Under the pieces are notes generated by a model. That model did not search any database. It worked only from the letters and a program-made list of their open reading frames with translations, and had not been told where the DNA came from. From Acephala macrosclerotiorum (lineage: Eukaryota; Ascomycota; Leotiomycetes; Helotiales; Mollisiaceae), in contig MU119225.1 in assembly GCA_014904845.1 (NCBI GenBank), positions 298,420-362,419 of the forward strand: 64,000 nt of DNA. Reading direction: 5' to 3'. Made by a program: the position numbers and the translations under genes. This document shows, piece by piece, positions 21,715 to 32,092 of this stretch. Numbering within the stretch: the first letter of the stretch is position 1; each line of letters starts with the position of its first letter.

Positions 21715-22356
21715 ACATAGAATGAGCAGCAATGCAAAAAGTTTGTTCTGGTGAAGGTCAAACTTGCAGAAGTATGGCTTGAAGATCATCGCGTGTTGCA
21801 GGCTCATAGATCTTGTAGCAGTTGCCCAAGCATAAAACAGAGATTTGCAATCCTTTCGAAGGTCACACTGAGAAGAAACAGTTTGGAGTTCATCGGAGAA
21901 ACGATCTGGAAGGAGAACCTGGAAGGCCGAAAGTCTAGGCCCAATCATGTGACTTACCCCGCCTTCCTAATTGGGACGAGCTTCACCGCCCCCAACTTCC
22001 AATCTTGCAACAATATCCACAGGAGACCCCGCAAAATCCTAGCAGTTGATAGAGACTTTGCCCTTCCATTATTCTCTGAGAAGAGTCCTCCGACTACATT
22101 TTAATCATAGATCAGAAGGGAGCTAGTGCCAGTTGCTACCCCTACCCCGCTTTTCCGGCCGCTAAACCGCGTTTGCTCCTACCTCATATCAACGACGAGC
22201 GTTCTTGAACGTCCTTCCTTTTTTCCAAAGACTTTCCATACTCGTCTTCAATTTCCGAACTCTTCGAAGACGACTGCTTCGTCCAAAGTCAGCAAAACAT
22301 TGCCGCAGTACCCGAAAGGCTCATCTCTTGTCACATCCTCCGCGAAGACCAGCAAG
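21715..22356. other. Intergenic and leader of the small-protein gene
   Basis: The frame of the next gene stays open back to 22126 but contains no ATG before 22357, so this part is read as 5' leader. No other gene seen. Confidence 0.4.
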
Positions 22357-22611
22357 ATGCCACCAAAGCAAGCCGCCGGTACCTCCTCCAGCGCCTCCAA
22401 CCCCAAGCCTGAAGTCCAACCCAAAGACAAATCCGACTATCAGTACGTGAAGGAGGGTGGCTGGGGAAACATGAACAACTTCATGCTCTCGTACAACCTC
22501 AGGATGTATGAGCCTGATGATGTTCAAGAGGCCAGGGATATATTGAAGGCTTTCAAGGAGGCTGATCAATATGCTTGGGAGGAAAAGCAGAAAGAAAAGG
22601 CGCAGAAGTGA
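22357..22611 (+). CDS. Small hypothetical protein, copy 1 of a local family (84 aa)
   Basis: An 84-residue protein starting MPPKQAAGTSSS. Residues 1-25 are a Ser/Pro/Lys-rich, probably disordered arm. Residues 29-76 carry the shared motif: GGWGNMNNFMLSYNLRMY, then DDVQEARDILKAFKEADQYAWEE, predicted as two amphipathic helices. A paralogue lies 0.75 kb downstream on the same strand and a more distant one on the opposite strand. Just after the stop, gtaagt..ctaac..tacag (about 22622-22673) looks like an intron in the 3' untranslated region. I know no function for this family. The start is supported by identity of the bases around the ATG in copy 2. Confidence 0.75.
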   Translation: MPPKQAAGTSSSASNPKPEVQPKDKSDYQYVKEGGWGNMNNFMLSYNLRMYEPDDVQEARDILKAFKEADQYAWEEKQKEKAQK

Positions 22612-23353
22612 ACGGGTCTCGGTAAGTTATATCTCAGAAGCAAGGTATCAATGCTAACAAAGAACGCGTACAGCACTTGACGATTTTGAAGCTCTACTTC
22701 CGGTCGGAGACTCTGCAACCATTTCACAAGCGTTGTTTCCTTTGCTGAGAACGGGTAATGGGAAGTTGGAGGGTGTGACTTCGAACGTGAAGGTTTTTGG
22801 GAGAAGTATTGCAGATGCACTGAAGCGTTGGCTTTCGTTTCAACGTACACTTTGCCTTATTCTAAATGGACAAACCACCAAATATGTCCCATCTTTCGCA
22901 ATTTTAGCTACACTTACTTCATGTGCTTACGTAAAACCTTCAGATCAGTGTCGAGCCCTTGGACTCAACACCATGATACGGAAGGAAGTATTCCTTGTCC
23001 ACGCGCAGCTGGACCCAGTCCTCACTTCCATACCATGCACAGCCCCTTCAAACTAAACACCGCTAGATGATCTTTCAAGAATCAGTGCTTCGTGGGGTCA
23101 TTGAATAATGCATAGGAAGCAGGTCCGATCAGGTAGCACTACGGAAGTCACATGCTCCTTCCCAGTCACAAGCTAAAGCGTTTGCTCCTTCCTAGGCATA
23201 TAATAACACAACTTCTCCTGAAGTCCGGAATCGAAAGCTGTTCCCACAACTCACAAATCAAAAGTCTCAACACTTCAAGACCCCTCATCACCCGAAATCA
23301 GTCAAAGATCCTTCGAAAGCCTCTCCCACTTCACGTACTCCATCATCTGCAAG
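22612..23353. other. 3' region of copy 1 and leader of copy 2
   Basis: Contains the candidate 3'-UTR intron at about 22622-22673. No other gene seen. Confidence 0.4.
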
Positions 23354-23611
23354 ATGGCACCAAAGCAAGACGATTCATCATCTTCGAAGCAAAGCGGCGG
23401 GTCCACCTCCAAGGACGCCTCTACCACTCAACCAAAGGACAAGTCGAACTACAGCATGGTCAGGGAAGGCGGATATGGCAGCATGAAGAACTTTGCAGAG
23501 TCCCAGGGTCTGCGTCTCTACAACGACGAGGATGTTCAGGAAGCTAAGGCGATCTTGGATGCCTTTAGAGAGCATGACCAACGGGCTTGGGAAGAGCAAC
23601 AGAAGAAGTGA
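23354..23611 (+). CDS. Small hypothetical protein, copy 2 of a local family (85 aa)
   Basis: An 85-residue protein, MAPKQDDSSSSKQ..., with the same plan as copy 1: a Ser/Thr-rich arm (1-32), then GGYGSMKNFAESQGLRLY and DEDVQEAKAILDAFREHDQ, ending RAWEEQQKK. Identity to copy 1 is high over residues 28-80 and includes the nearly invariant DVQEA and AWEE. The bases around the start (gcaagatg followed by caccaaagcaag) are also nearly identical, so the two genes arose by tandem duplication. No signal peptide, membrane span or metal-binding motif is present. Function unknown. Confidence 0.75.
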   Translation: MAPKQDDSSSSKQSGGSTSKDASTTQPKDKSNYSMVREGGYGSMKNFAESQGLRLYNDEDVQEAKAILDAFREHDQRAWEEQQKK

Positions 23612-23904
23612 CAGAAGTGATGGATCGTAGCAAGTCTTTCAAGGCTTGGAGGTGGATTTTGCTAACTGAATTGCAGGAAGAAGTCAATGTTCCAGGAGGC
23701 TGGGGATATTCTAGGAGCATTCTCAGAGTATTGCAGTTATATGGTCAGATGGTCATTGTCGTAGTATCAGTCGTCGTCCATTAGAATTGCACAACTATCG
23801 TCCATCAATGTCCCCTTTTCCCTGATACTTTCTCCATGTTCTTTCCAGCGTCCCTAGCACACACATTGCCTCGCCCCAAAAAGAATACACCACCCCGCCC
23901 CTCT

Positions 23905-24330
23905 TCATTGTGCTAGATTCCTCATGACTTTCTGGAAATGCTCCTCCTCCCTCTTTCGTCGGAGTTGCTTCTCACTCAAGAATTCCTCCGGATCGATCGT
24001 CACCCTCTGCATGCTGCCGCCCCCACACATTGCACCCAATGCCTTCAACATTTCCTCCCCCTCGATCTGCCCCTTGATGCCGCCGTTGATTCCTGAGACA
24101 CCGTGCTCCCACTCCCACTTCCTCTGTAGATTGTACCTGTGTTGCTCCAACATCGCCTGAGCTTGGGCGTAGTGATCCGCGGCGGAAAATCGGAGGCCGT
24201 GGGACTTCATGAAGGAGTGGAGGTTGGGGTGGCCGAGGGACTTGAGAAGCTCTTGGTGGGAGAGCTGCTTGGGTTGTTTGTTCGTGGATTGGCCATTGAA
24301 GGCAGCGGGGAATAGCGTGGTGGATTGCAT
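23905..24330 (-). CDS. Hypothetical protein, divergent copy 3 of the local family (141 aa)
   Basis: Minus-strand frame; the first in-frame ATG (24330) gives MQSTTLFPAAFNGQ. Residues about 30-80 read LKSLGHPNLHSFMKSHGLRF, then AADHYAQAQAMLEQHRYNLQ and KWEWE, aligning by eye with the GGWGNMNNF...AWEE motif of the two genes to the left. The C-terminal half is a different Gly-rich and then strongly basic/acidic helical segment (EKQLRRKREEEHFQKVMRNL). It may be an older, extended relative facing the opposite way. No known function. The similarity is weaker than between copies 1 and 2. Confidence 0.6.
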   Translation of the reverse strand: MQSTTLFPAAFNGQSTNKQPKQLSHQELLKSLGHPNLHSFMKSHGLRFSAADHYAQAQAMLEQHRYNLQRKWEWEHGVSGINGGIKGQIEGEEMLKALGAMCGGGSMQRVTIDPEEFLSEKQLRRKREEEHFQKVMRNLAQ

Positions 24331-24807
24331 GATGCTCTTTGTTTGTTGGTGCTTTGAGATTGTGATGTGAATGTGGAAGTGGTGGAAGTGTTTGCGCTGG
24401 TGGATGGGAGAGGTAAGTTGCCGAATGTGACAAAAGGGGCTACGCGATGTCGACAATTCAAATGTCCCACGTCTAGCGGGAAATTCATGTAAAGCTATGA
24501 AAATGATCAGGAATTAGGATCTTCATGATACCAAGTTGTCACTTAGGGCATATTTGCGTCCTATTGTCAATGTTCCGCATCTGGAAGGACTCTTATTTGA
24601 AGGATATTAAGGTCCAAGTGCTTGTATTCCCTCAAAGCAAGGGTGATTCTTGACGCTATATTACAGAACCCAACCAGACCACTGATACTCTTCTTCAGAA
24701 CATAGTTACAATTATTCCGTACACTGGCATATGCCTCTCACTCCTGGTCTGTTACCACCTTATCATACTTCTTGCCATCCATCCTATTATCATTCTTATT
24801 GTCCCTT
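24331..24807. other. Intergenic
   Basis: Upstream flank of copy 3 and 3' flank of the next minus-strand gene. No gene seen. Confidence 0.4.
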
Positions 24808-25337
24808 CTAGTTTTGAAGCTTGGTGATATAGTAATTGACCGAAACCAGTGGCTTTGGGCGGTATTCTCCCAGATCTGTAACGTGCCTGTAAGAACATTA
24901 GCACTGGAACTTGTTGCGATCAATACAAAGAAATCTTACTTGGCTTCTTCCCTATACCAAAGTCCATATGCCTTGTGCTCTCTCTCCAAATCATATTTCT
25001 CTTCAGGTGATCGTTTGTCAGGCTTAGGTGCAGCAGGAGATGGCGGGAGCGGAAGCACATTCTTGAAGCCATCCTCCTTGTTGTCCCATCTAAAGACCCA
25101 GGTCGGAGCTCTTCTCGATTGAGTGTGGAGGTTGTCCCTTAACTCGAATGTGACAGCTTCAGATGGTTGTGCATTCTTTTTGCACTTCTCTGAAGTGATA
25201 TTGTCGTACTCGACTTTGCAGTACTCGTAGTTGCTGTGAAGATCGGCGTTGCCGTCGAAGACTGGGATGGGAGCGCCTCGTTGTGGAGCGGGAGCAGCAG
25301 CGTATGGATAATCGCAGGAGGAAGGCTGGGATGCCAT
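24808..25337 (-). CDS. Hypothetical protein (158 aa, or 133 aa unspliced)
   Basis: From ATG 25337 the frame runs 133 codons to a TAA at 24936. That TAA overlaps a strong donor (AA|gtaaga). A 53-bp intron, 24887-24939, with gctaat branch and ttacag acceptor, would remove it and add 25 residues to a TAG at 24808. Both versions are open; I favour the spliced form (exons 25337-24940 and 24886-24808). The protein is Pro/Ala-rich at the N terminus (SSCDYPYAAAPAPQRGAPIP), with YEYCKVEYDNITSEKC in the middle and a charged C-terminal region (KRSPEEKYDLEREHKAYGLW). No family recognised. Its 5' end and upstream DNA are partly duplicated. Confidence 0.55.
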
Positions 25338-25540
25338 CTTTGATGCGCTTGTACGAAATAATCTACGTAGCTCTGCTCTTGAGATTGTTTGTGCTAGGAT
25401 CGAGTGCGGAGGAGGTTCGTGATCTTGTGGAGCGGGACCGGCAGCGTATGGAGAGTCGTGGGATGAAGGTTGACGTGATTGTAGGAGATGGTTTGCGTAG
25501 CTCTGCTTCTGAGATTGTTCGTGGTAGGGAGGAGCTCATG
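25281..25540. repeat. Direct duplication, two units about 144 bp apart
   Basis: Unit 1 (about 25281-25400) begins ttgtggagcgggagcagcag and unit 2 (about 25425-25535) begins ttgtggagcgggaccggcag. Both continue with cgtatgga and later share gtagctctgct..tgagattgtt. Unit 1 overlaps the first codons of the minus-strand gene; read on the minus strand, unit 2 encodes a similar QPSS.D.PYAA.PAPQ stretch just upstream. It is a partial tandem duplication of the gene's 5' end. Confidence 0.65.
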
Positions 25541-26670
25541 ATGTGGTGTGGAAGAAGGGAGGACTTGGTCGGAATGGTGGTTCTTCTCGAGAGCTGGGTA
25601 AGCGAAGCGACATCAACAATCCTACAACACTTGAATGCCAACCACGAATGTACTTCGATCGCAGAGCACTTTCAAGCACAATAAAGTCTTATTCTTGTCT
25701 CCATACTTCATAAGAATCTGGTGTATATCCAGTTAGAGAGTCTCCAATTGTCATCTCACGTCGAAATATCGTCGCCCCCTTTTAGCTCGGTATCGATTGT
25801 GATTGGCGGTCGAGCCGAGACCCCTGCGGCCGCCTCTGTAATTGACCTTGACGACAACGCCACGATCGACATACTAGTATAGATCATTAACGCGTGTATT
25901 TCTCGGTTTCAACAGTTCTTTTCATTTAATCATGCTAGATAATGTTGCCTTCGATAGATAGGTTGAGCGACAAAGATTGTGAAAGCATCTTGCAACATAC
26001 CTATCTGATATGCTGAAGCCTCACGCATATTTTTGGCGGCCTTCCTACTATTAAGCACAGAATATCTGGTCTGCTTGGCTTGATGGGCATTTTAAGTCCT
26101 ACCCAGGTCTTTCAAGCATCTCCAAGCTGACACGATTTCACTCTGTGTATGGACCGTGCGTACCGAGTCGACGAAAGGGGCGTCACGGGGTCCGTGAGCA
26201 AGAGACTGAAGAGACACCCTGAGACACAGCTTTGACAAGATACTGGAGGAATAAAGGCATGTCTAACGGTTTGTACAGGATTTGTTGTCTTCAAAAGTCA
26301 CATTTTCAGTCAAAAGGCAAAGTACCTCCTCAAAGAGAAAGCTGACTAAGGAATACCCAAGCCTGGGGTTTCTCCACCATTCAAATTAGTTCCTGCGTCA
26401 TCAACAAAACAAAAGCTTCTCCATCATCAACATCTCAATTGCCATATCCGCGATCAAGGTACTCCAATCAGATGCAATGTTGTCGACATCCACATAGGAT
26501 AAACGGCATCTAGATAGCTTCATTCTGCATGCTGGAAGGAGGTACGTAATCCTGAGTTCATTAGCAGCGAGTAGAGATGCCGAGTTGCCACAGCTAAGTA
26601 TATTTCCTTGGTCTCTTTCGCCTCTCCTATCAGCAGCCTTGTCTCCCCCAGTCTTTATCAATTGTTCAGT
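25541..26670. other. Intergenic
   Basis: Separates two divergently transcribed genes. No gene or RNA recognised. Confidence 0.4.
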
Positions 26671-28099
26671 ATGAAAGCATTCATAGTGGCTGCTTTGGCA
26701 GCGTCTATCAGCATCACCGCAGCGCAGAACTTGACGAATTTCAACACGACAATCAACAATAGCACGTTTAGCACGATCGGTCCTCGAAGCGTACGATACG
26801 ACACTGGAACATACGGCCCTCCAGTCGAAGAATTCCATTACTACTACGATCAGTGGCCAATTGGACTGGCAGTCTCCAGCACTGGCAGAGTCTTCGCATG
26901 TTACACTCGAGGCACCTACTCGTACACGCTGGGCGAGATCGTGAATCAGACGGCAGAAGCTTCATACTCATCTCTCGAACTTAATGTTCCACAAGGCGGT
27001 CTCTACACTACGACGAATGGTATTCAATTTGGCAGCAATGACCAGACAGCCTTCATCTCTGTCCAAGCTCTCTACATCACACCAGACGACACCCTCTGGG
27101 AACTCGACACTGGCAGACCTACGATCAACGAATCCCAAGCACCGATCATGCCATATGCTGCTCCTGGAGGACCGAAGCTCGTCGCGATCAATCTCTCCAA
27201 CAACTCTGTTGCACGAACCTATACTTTCCCCCCGGACGTCCATTATCCAGACTCTTATATGAATGACCTACGATTCGATATGCGATCAAACGTTACGGAA
27301 TCGGGCGGTGGAATAGCATACATCGTTGACTCGAGCAACGAGGGCAGAACGGGTTTTATAATGGTGGATTTGGCTACAGGCGAGAGCTGGAGGCAATTGT
27401 CACAGCACCCGAGTACATTGAGGACATATGCAGATGTGCCAAGCTACAATGGAATACCGTTCTATTTCCGCCAGAAGGGAAGTCCATTGGGCTTTCAGCA
27501 GGAAGGATTAGATGGGGCGGAGTTGAGTCTATATGGCGATGTATGTCTCGACTTCTCAGTACTCAGGAGAATAGGAACTGACAAATTGGCAGGTCATGTA
27601 TTACTCCCCTCTGACGTCCGACTATCTCTACTCCATTGAGACGACCTACCTGCGAGCAAATCCTAACAACGATACCCTATCCGCAAAGCGAGCTTTTGAC
27701 AATGTGAAGAACCTCGGCGAGCGTGGTGGAAATGCAAACGGGTTCTCTTCGGATAGTTTGGGAAATGTCTACGTGTTGATGCCCACCCAAAATGCCATTT
27801 ATATCTACAAGTATGTTACTTCATAAGAACAAAGACAGGGAAGCGCTGATTACTGCTATAGTGATACCACCCTTCAAGCAGAACCCTACGTTCGAGATCC
27901 CCGCATAATCTGGCCCGACAGCGCGAATGTTGGATTTGACGGCTATATCTACTTCAATATAAATCAGCTACCATATCAGCCAGATTGGAATGATGGTGTG
28001 GATGGGGGGCAGTATCCTGGGTTGATTTTGAGGAGCAAGTTACCGGATGGCGCGAACAAGAATATGATTTTGGGATTTTCTACAAATACGACCGGATGA
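26671..28099 (+). CDS. Secreted MRJP/yellow-like protein (441 aa)
   Basis: Three exons keep frame: 26671-27540, 27593-27810 and 27862-28099, with introns of 52 and 51 bp (gtatgt donors). The total of 1326 nt gives 441 residues. MKAFIVAALAASISITAAQN is a clear signal peptide. The body matches the major royal jelly/yellow family of six-bladed propellers as found in fungi: GPPVEEFHYYYDQWPIGLAV, SSTGRVFA, LDTGRP, PGGPKLVAINL, a segment YPDSYMNDLRFD, AYIVDSSNEGRTG, and FDGYIYFNINQLPYQP near the end. Many N-glycosylation sites are present. Fungal members are extracellular, with no settled function. The ATG is chosen because it begins the signal peptide. Confidence 0.88.
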
Positions 28100-28558
28100 T
28101 AGGTACGTAGGGATTGGTCTTGCATTTAGCCTTGCCATTAAACACTCGCTTTTCATACTCTCCTAAGTGTAGCTGTGGTTCCTGAACTATAGCAGCATGA
28201 TTTGGGGAGCCAGAACTCATACCTGTAGACTTTCTGAGGCAACAGAGTATCCCTTCCCGGCACAGATTCGCACCAAGAAAGCCAGGTTGAGAAGAGATTC
28301 AATTGATACTTATATTAAAACCACAAGTTCGAAAACTGGCGGAACCCAATTCAAGTACCCTCGATTAGGATATCGTTTATCCTGATAGACCCTCCTTCGA
28401 CATGCTTGCTCTACTGCACCTCCTCCAGGACCAGTATCCCCAAGCTTCCACACTAACGGCAAGGTATCATATTTTGGGATTCCAATTTCCATCAATGCTT
28501 CGCGCCTCTATTCTTTGTTTACTTGGTCGACGTGAACTGCAACATCTGGATTCGGATC
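28100..28558. other. Intergenic
   Basis: 3' flank of the MRJP-like gene and of the 2EXR relic on the other strand. No gene seen. Confidence 0.4.
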
Positions 28559-29443
28559 TTAAATTATGGGGTGAGTCAGACCGACGGCCTTTCGAACTGC
28601 TGGACTATGAGTATCCTTCGCCACGTAGAGTATGATCTTTCCGAGAGAGCACAAGGGGTCTTCGAAATCCACCATTAGGGATAGTACCCTAGAGTAAAGA
28701 TGAATGAGGTTGTGGTCGAAGGCAATACGTCTGATGCTCTTGTTCTTCCCAAGCCCACGATACAGGATCTCGTTCGTGGTCTGAGCTAGGGCATGATCTA
28801 ACAGGTATTCATTGACAGATACCGAGTACCAGTATTCGTCATCAGGTTGAACGGGACAGATAGTGCCAAGTTCCCATTTGACGTAGATGTTCGAGGCCGC
28901 CTGCAAGATGTGTTTGTTTCCCGAAATCTCGAAGTTAGTATACTTCTTTTAGACGTTTGAGAGAGTCATAGAAGTAGTGGGAAATTTTAAACGGCACAGA
29001 CGAGGAGGACTTGCAAATCTGGAGACGGAGTTCGACGGGCGCACTCGAAAAGAAGGTGAAAGTAGTGTATGTATCTACGCTTTGCAATGCTTCGGACCGA
29101 CTTCTCGAGACTCTTGGCAGGTGTGCAAGATAGCAGATGCTCGGAATTGACTTCGAAATCCTATAAGAGGCGGATTATAGAGGTCATAGTCGTGATAGAG
29201 CGGAAGAGTCCCTCTATGAGTGACTGACATTCCCCGGTTTACATTCTTGGCGTAGAGATCGAGGATACGAGGGACAAAGGAACTCGTCTTCCAGATCTTG
29301 GGTCTAAGCTCAATTGGTAGGTTCCGGAAACAGATGAATGTGTGGTATCGGTCAGCGGCATCAGCCTGATGAGGTTCGCTTGAGGGGGTTTCGGAGCGCA
29401 CCGACAAGTCCTTCATCGTAGAGACTACTTTATCCATGATCAT
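28559..29443 (-). pseudogene. 2EXR-domain gene relic A
   Basis: Starts at ATG 29443. The first 122 codons include a 2EXR domain (FICFRNLPIELRPKIWKTSS, RILDLY) and the usual ILHTCQESRE box, then stop at 29075 where relatives continue with a KHYKLEFG-type segment. A second piece in 28906-28559 carries the family's NIYVKWELGTICP block and the downstream region to a TAA. An intron ending at cttgcag near 28906 could join the two, but the intervening bases still look like decayed exon, so I call it a pseudogene. 2EXR proteins are a large fungal family, described by analogy with F-box proteins, without firm function. Confidence 0.55.
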
Positions 29444-29974
29444 TTGTCGCAGAACAACTGTTTGATATCAATTATTAGCAGGGAGTGCGGGAAGGGGAGA
29501 TCATACCTTCAAGGTGAACCCGTACTGGGCGCGATGTGTTCCTCGTTGAGCAAGACACCAGGGGTCCAGGATGAAGTTATTTAGCAGGGGACTGGCAGTA
29601 CCGAATCCGAAACCAGTTGTCTGTAGATAGACAAACTCAATGCGACAGGTTGATTGTTGGAGAGTGTGTGAGGCTGTTGCACTGTTGACATTATGGTATT
29701 GTGGTTGTTAAGTTAAGGTCTGGTCTTAGTTCAATTACGTGCATAAAGGTTATGCGGAAAACCCCTTTGAACTTCAGCCCCACCTCTAGTCCACAACAAT
29801 ACTAGGCTGAGAGTGATTTACTTTACTTTAAAGTAGAGAATTGGCGCTAATTAAAGGATGAAAACGAGGCTACAGTTGGCAACCCTACGTTTCAAGCTAA
29901 TCATTTATCCTGACATCTGTGACTGGGTATCACCATTGTTGTAAAGTGACACATAATTGTGGGTTACTTGCAAA
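29444..29974. other. Intergenic between 2EXR relics
   Basis: No gene. A perfect palindrome tactttaaagta lies near 29826. The stretch separates two decayed copies of the same family. Confidence 0.35.
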
Positions 29975-31027
29975 TCAATACGTAACGCTGTAACAACATG
30001 AACTTGACCGTTGGTGGTTTCCGACCCGGCATTCTACCCTTCTTGCGAAACTCCCCCAATAGATGACGCGCCATTCCATGACGTTCTTGGATGCCTTTCG
30101 CCAATTCTCGACGGTCACGCAACAATTCGTATCGAATGTTGTAATATTTCCTTCCCGGTGCAGAAATCTGAAAGCTTGTTTCAAGTCGACAAACTCGAAC
30201 TCCATATTTCCCATCGATGTGTGATTGTTGAGGTACTCTTAGCGATGAATACCAGTTATCGTTTGCTCGTGATACAGGATTAGCTCATAGAGCTCGAGAA
30301 GCTGCTCAGGAACGTCCCGAAATAGATCTTCGACAATTTCCAATTCATCTACCGTGATGGCAAGGCGATGAAGCTGGGGACATCGTGTTAGGGCGTCGAT
30401 GACTGCGTAGAAACTTTGTATGCCAGTATCGTACAAAGCTTCGCATGGACAGATAATATCGCATTCCCAGTTAATGTACAGTCTGGGTTTGATGGTAAGC
30501 TCGAACTTGTGCAAGCGATGTCCTTTTGAATAGTCTTTCCGAACTCGAGACTATAGTGCTGCAATGCAACCTTTCGAGACTCTTGTGGGGCATCTGTTCC
30601 AGCAGAAAATATTTATTAGCTCAGGAACAGAAAAGCATATTCCTCAGAACAGGCGGAGATTGTTAGTTGAGGAGCTACTCACGGAAAATCGCAGGTGTTT
30701 TCTGAGCGATGAGACTTTCAATGAATTTGTCTTCGGTCTCGAACAGCGTCGAAACCGCTCCTCGGACGACAGGTTCCATCAAAATGGTATTGGTATAGAG
30801 GTTGACCGTGCGGTGCAAGGCAAGCCTCTTTCCAAACCTTTAGCCTCAGCTCGAAAGGAAGCTTCGCGAAACAGGTAAACGTAGTGAACGCCTTGTTTGA
30901 GGTGACATCCAGTACTGGAGGTAGAGTTTTCCGCGTCATCAGCATTGCTCGTAGTGGTATCATTTCTAATGTCCGCAATCGATGCCATAGCAGGGTCCTG
31001 AAACACCGTCTCGGGGATCACCGTCAT
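29975..31027 (-). pseudogene. 2EXR-domain gene relic B
   Basis: From ATG 31027 the first frame gives MTVIPETVFQDPAMASIADI; the 2EXR domain itself (FTCFAKLPFELRLKVWKEA) lies in another frame, 30978-30718, so a frameshift separates them. An intron-like gtgagt..gctaat..ggaacag (about 30597-30690) precedes QESRKVALQHYSLEFGKTIQ. A further frame change leads to FELTIKPRLYINWECDIICP, and 30514-30239 ends at a TGA. The same frame is then open again to 29975. At least two frameshifts and one stop make it a relic. It faces the same way as relic A. Confidence 0.6.
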
Positions 31028-32092
31028 CTTTGCGTAGGCTGCGCACGGGGAGACCCATAGAGCGGGGTTTCAAGGTTTCCCCACCCATAAAGTCCTTATA
31101 AGGCAAGGATATATTATTCCTCCACTCATAATCCCCCCCATAGGTTCTGGGGCGGGGGCAAAATAAGGTTTTGTTCCCCATGTTTTTTTTTTCCCCACGA
31201 GCAGCCTATTTTTGCAATGCGTCAGAAGGTTGCGTACGTTCAATTACTACGAGAATGAAGTATTAGCTTTACGCCTCGTTATTGCCAGAATCACAGAGGC
31301 GACCAAAATATCAAGCCAACTTCCAAATTCTGCGTACGATCTTGATCCTTTTCCCAAGGGACGTAGCTGTGCGCCGTGTGGATGTACTCGGGTTTGGGGG
31401 ACGATAGAAATTCAGTGCTTGATTGACGTATTGAATCTTAAACTCCTCGAGTTAAGAAAGCTAGTTCTAGATGTTGAAAGGTGGATGGAGTTGAGAACGA
31501 TCTGTGGCGACGAGAAAATCTGGTTCGAGTTGGGGCAGGAGGGGCTTTCTTGTTTAGCTAGCGTTCCCCGTGACTTAGACATTTTGCTCTCTATTCCATC
31601 CTGAAGTTGACGGCGAGGAGGTGCTGCAGAGAAGCAAGAGTTGTCAAGCCTTTTCCGCGACATGTTGTCTCCGAATATTGTATGTGGTGCAGTACAATGT
31701 GTGTAGTTTTTGGAAAGATGCTTGCAGATGACAGCAGAATGAGACATGAGACCTTGTTTGAAACGCACTGACATATCATCGGATTCATTAACTCCATCTC
31801 TCTAACCCACATGTTTAACAGAAGTGCCAAATAAGGAATAAAAATAGGCAGACAAGATTCATTCAGACAGCCACCCATTAATGCATGAAGCATGACCATC
31901 TATTAAGCACCAGCACCAGAAACAAACCACGCAATGCAAAAAAAAATCAGAAAGCCGCCCCTCCCCTCCCCAACCAATTCTCCCAAACCCCTAAACATCA
32001 AAAGTGGTATCTAGTCCAGCAAGCGACACCAGAGAATCAGATCAGACCAACACCAGCTTCACCCATAACCCGATAACCCGAATAGTTAACAC
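31028..32092. other. Intergenic with an unidentified coding-like frame
   Basis: 31090-31200 is odd sequence with runs of C, G and T. A plus-strand frame at about 31212-31604 (no ATG at its start) encodes a helix-rich stretch including ELRKLVLDVERWMELRTICG. It may be the last exon of a lost gene. I cannot assign a family. Confidence 0.3.

Noticed and set aside
22126..22356. N-terminal extension of the 84-aa protein
   Set aside because: The frame is open but has no ATG, while the start at 22357 is conserved with the tandem copy.
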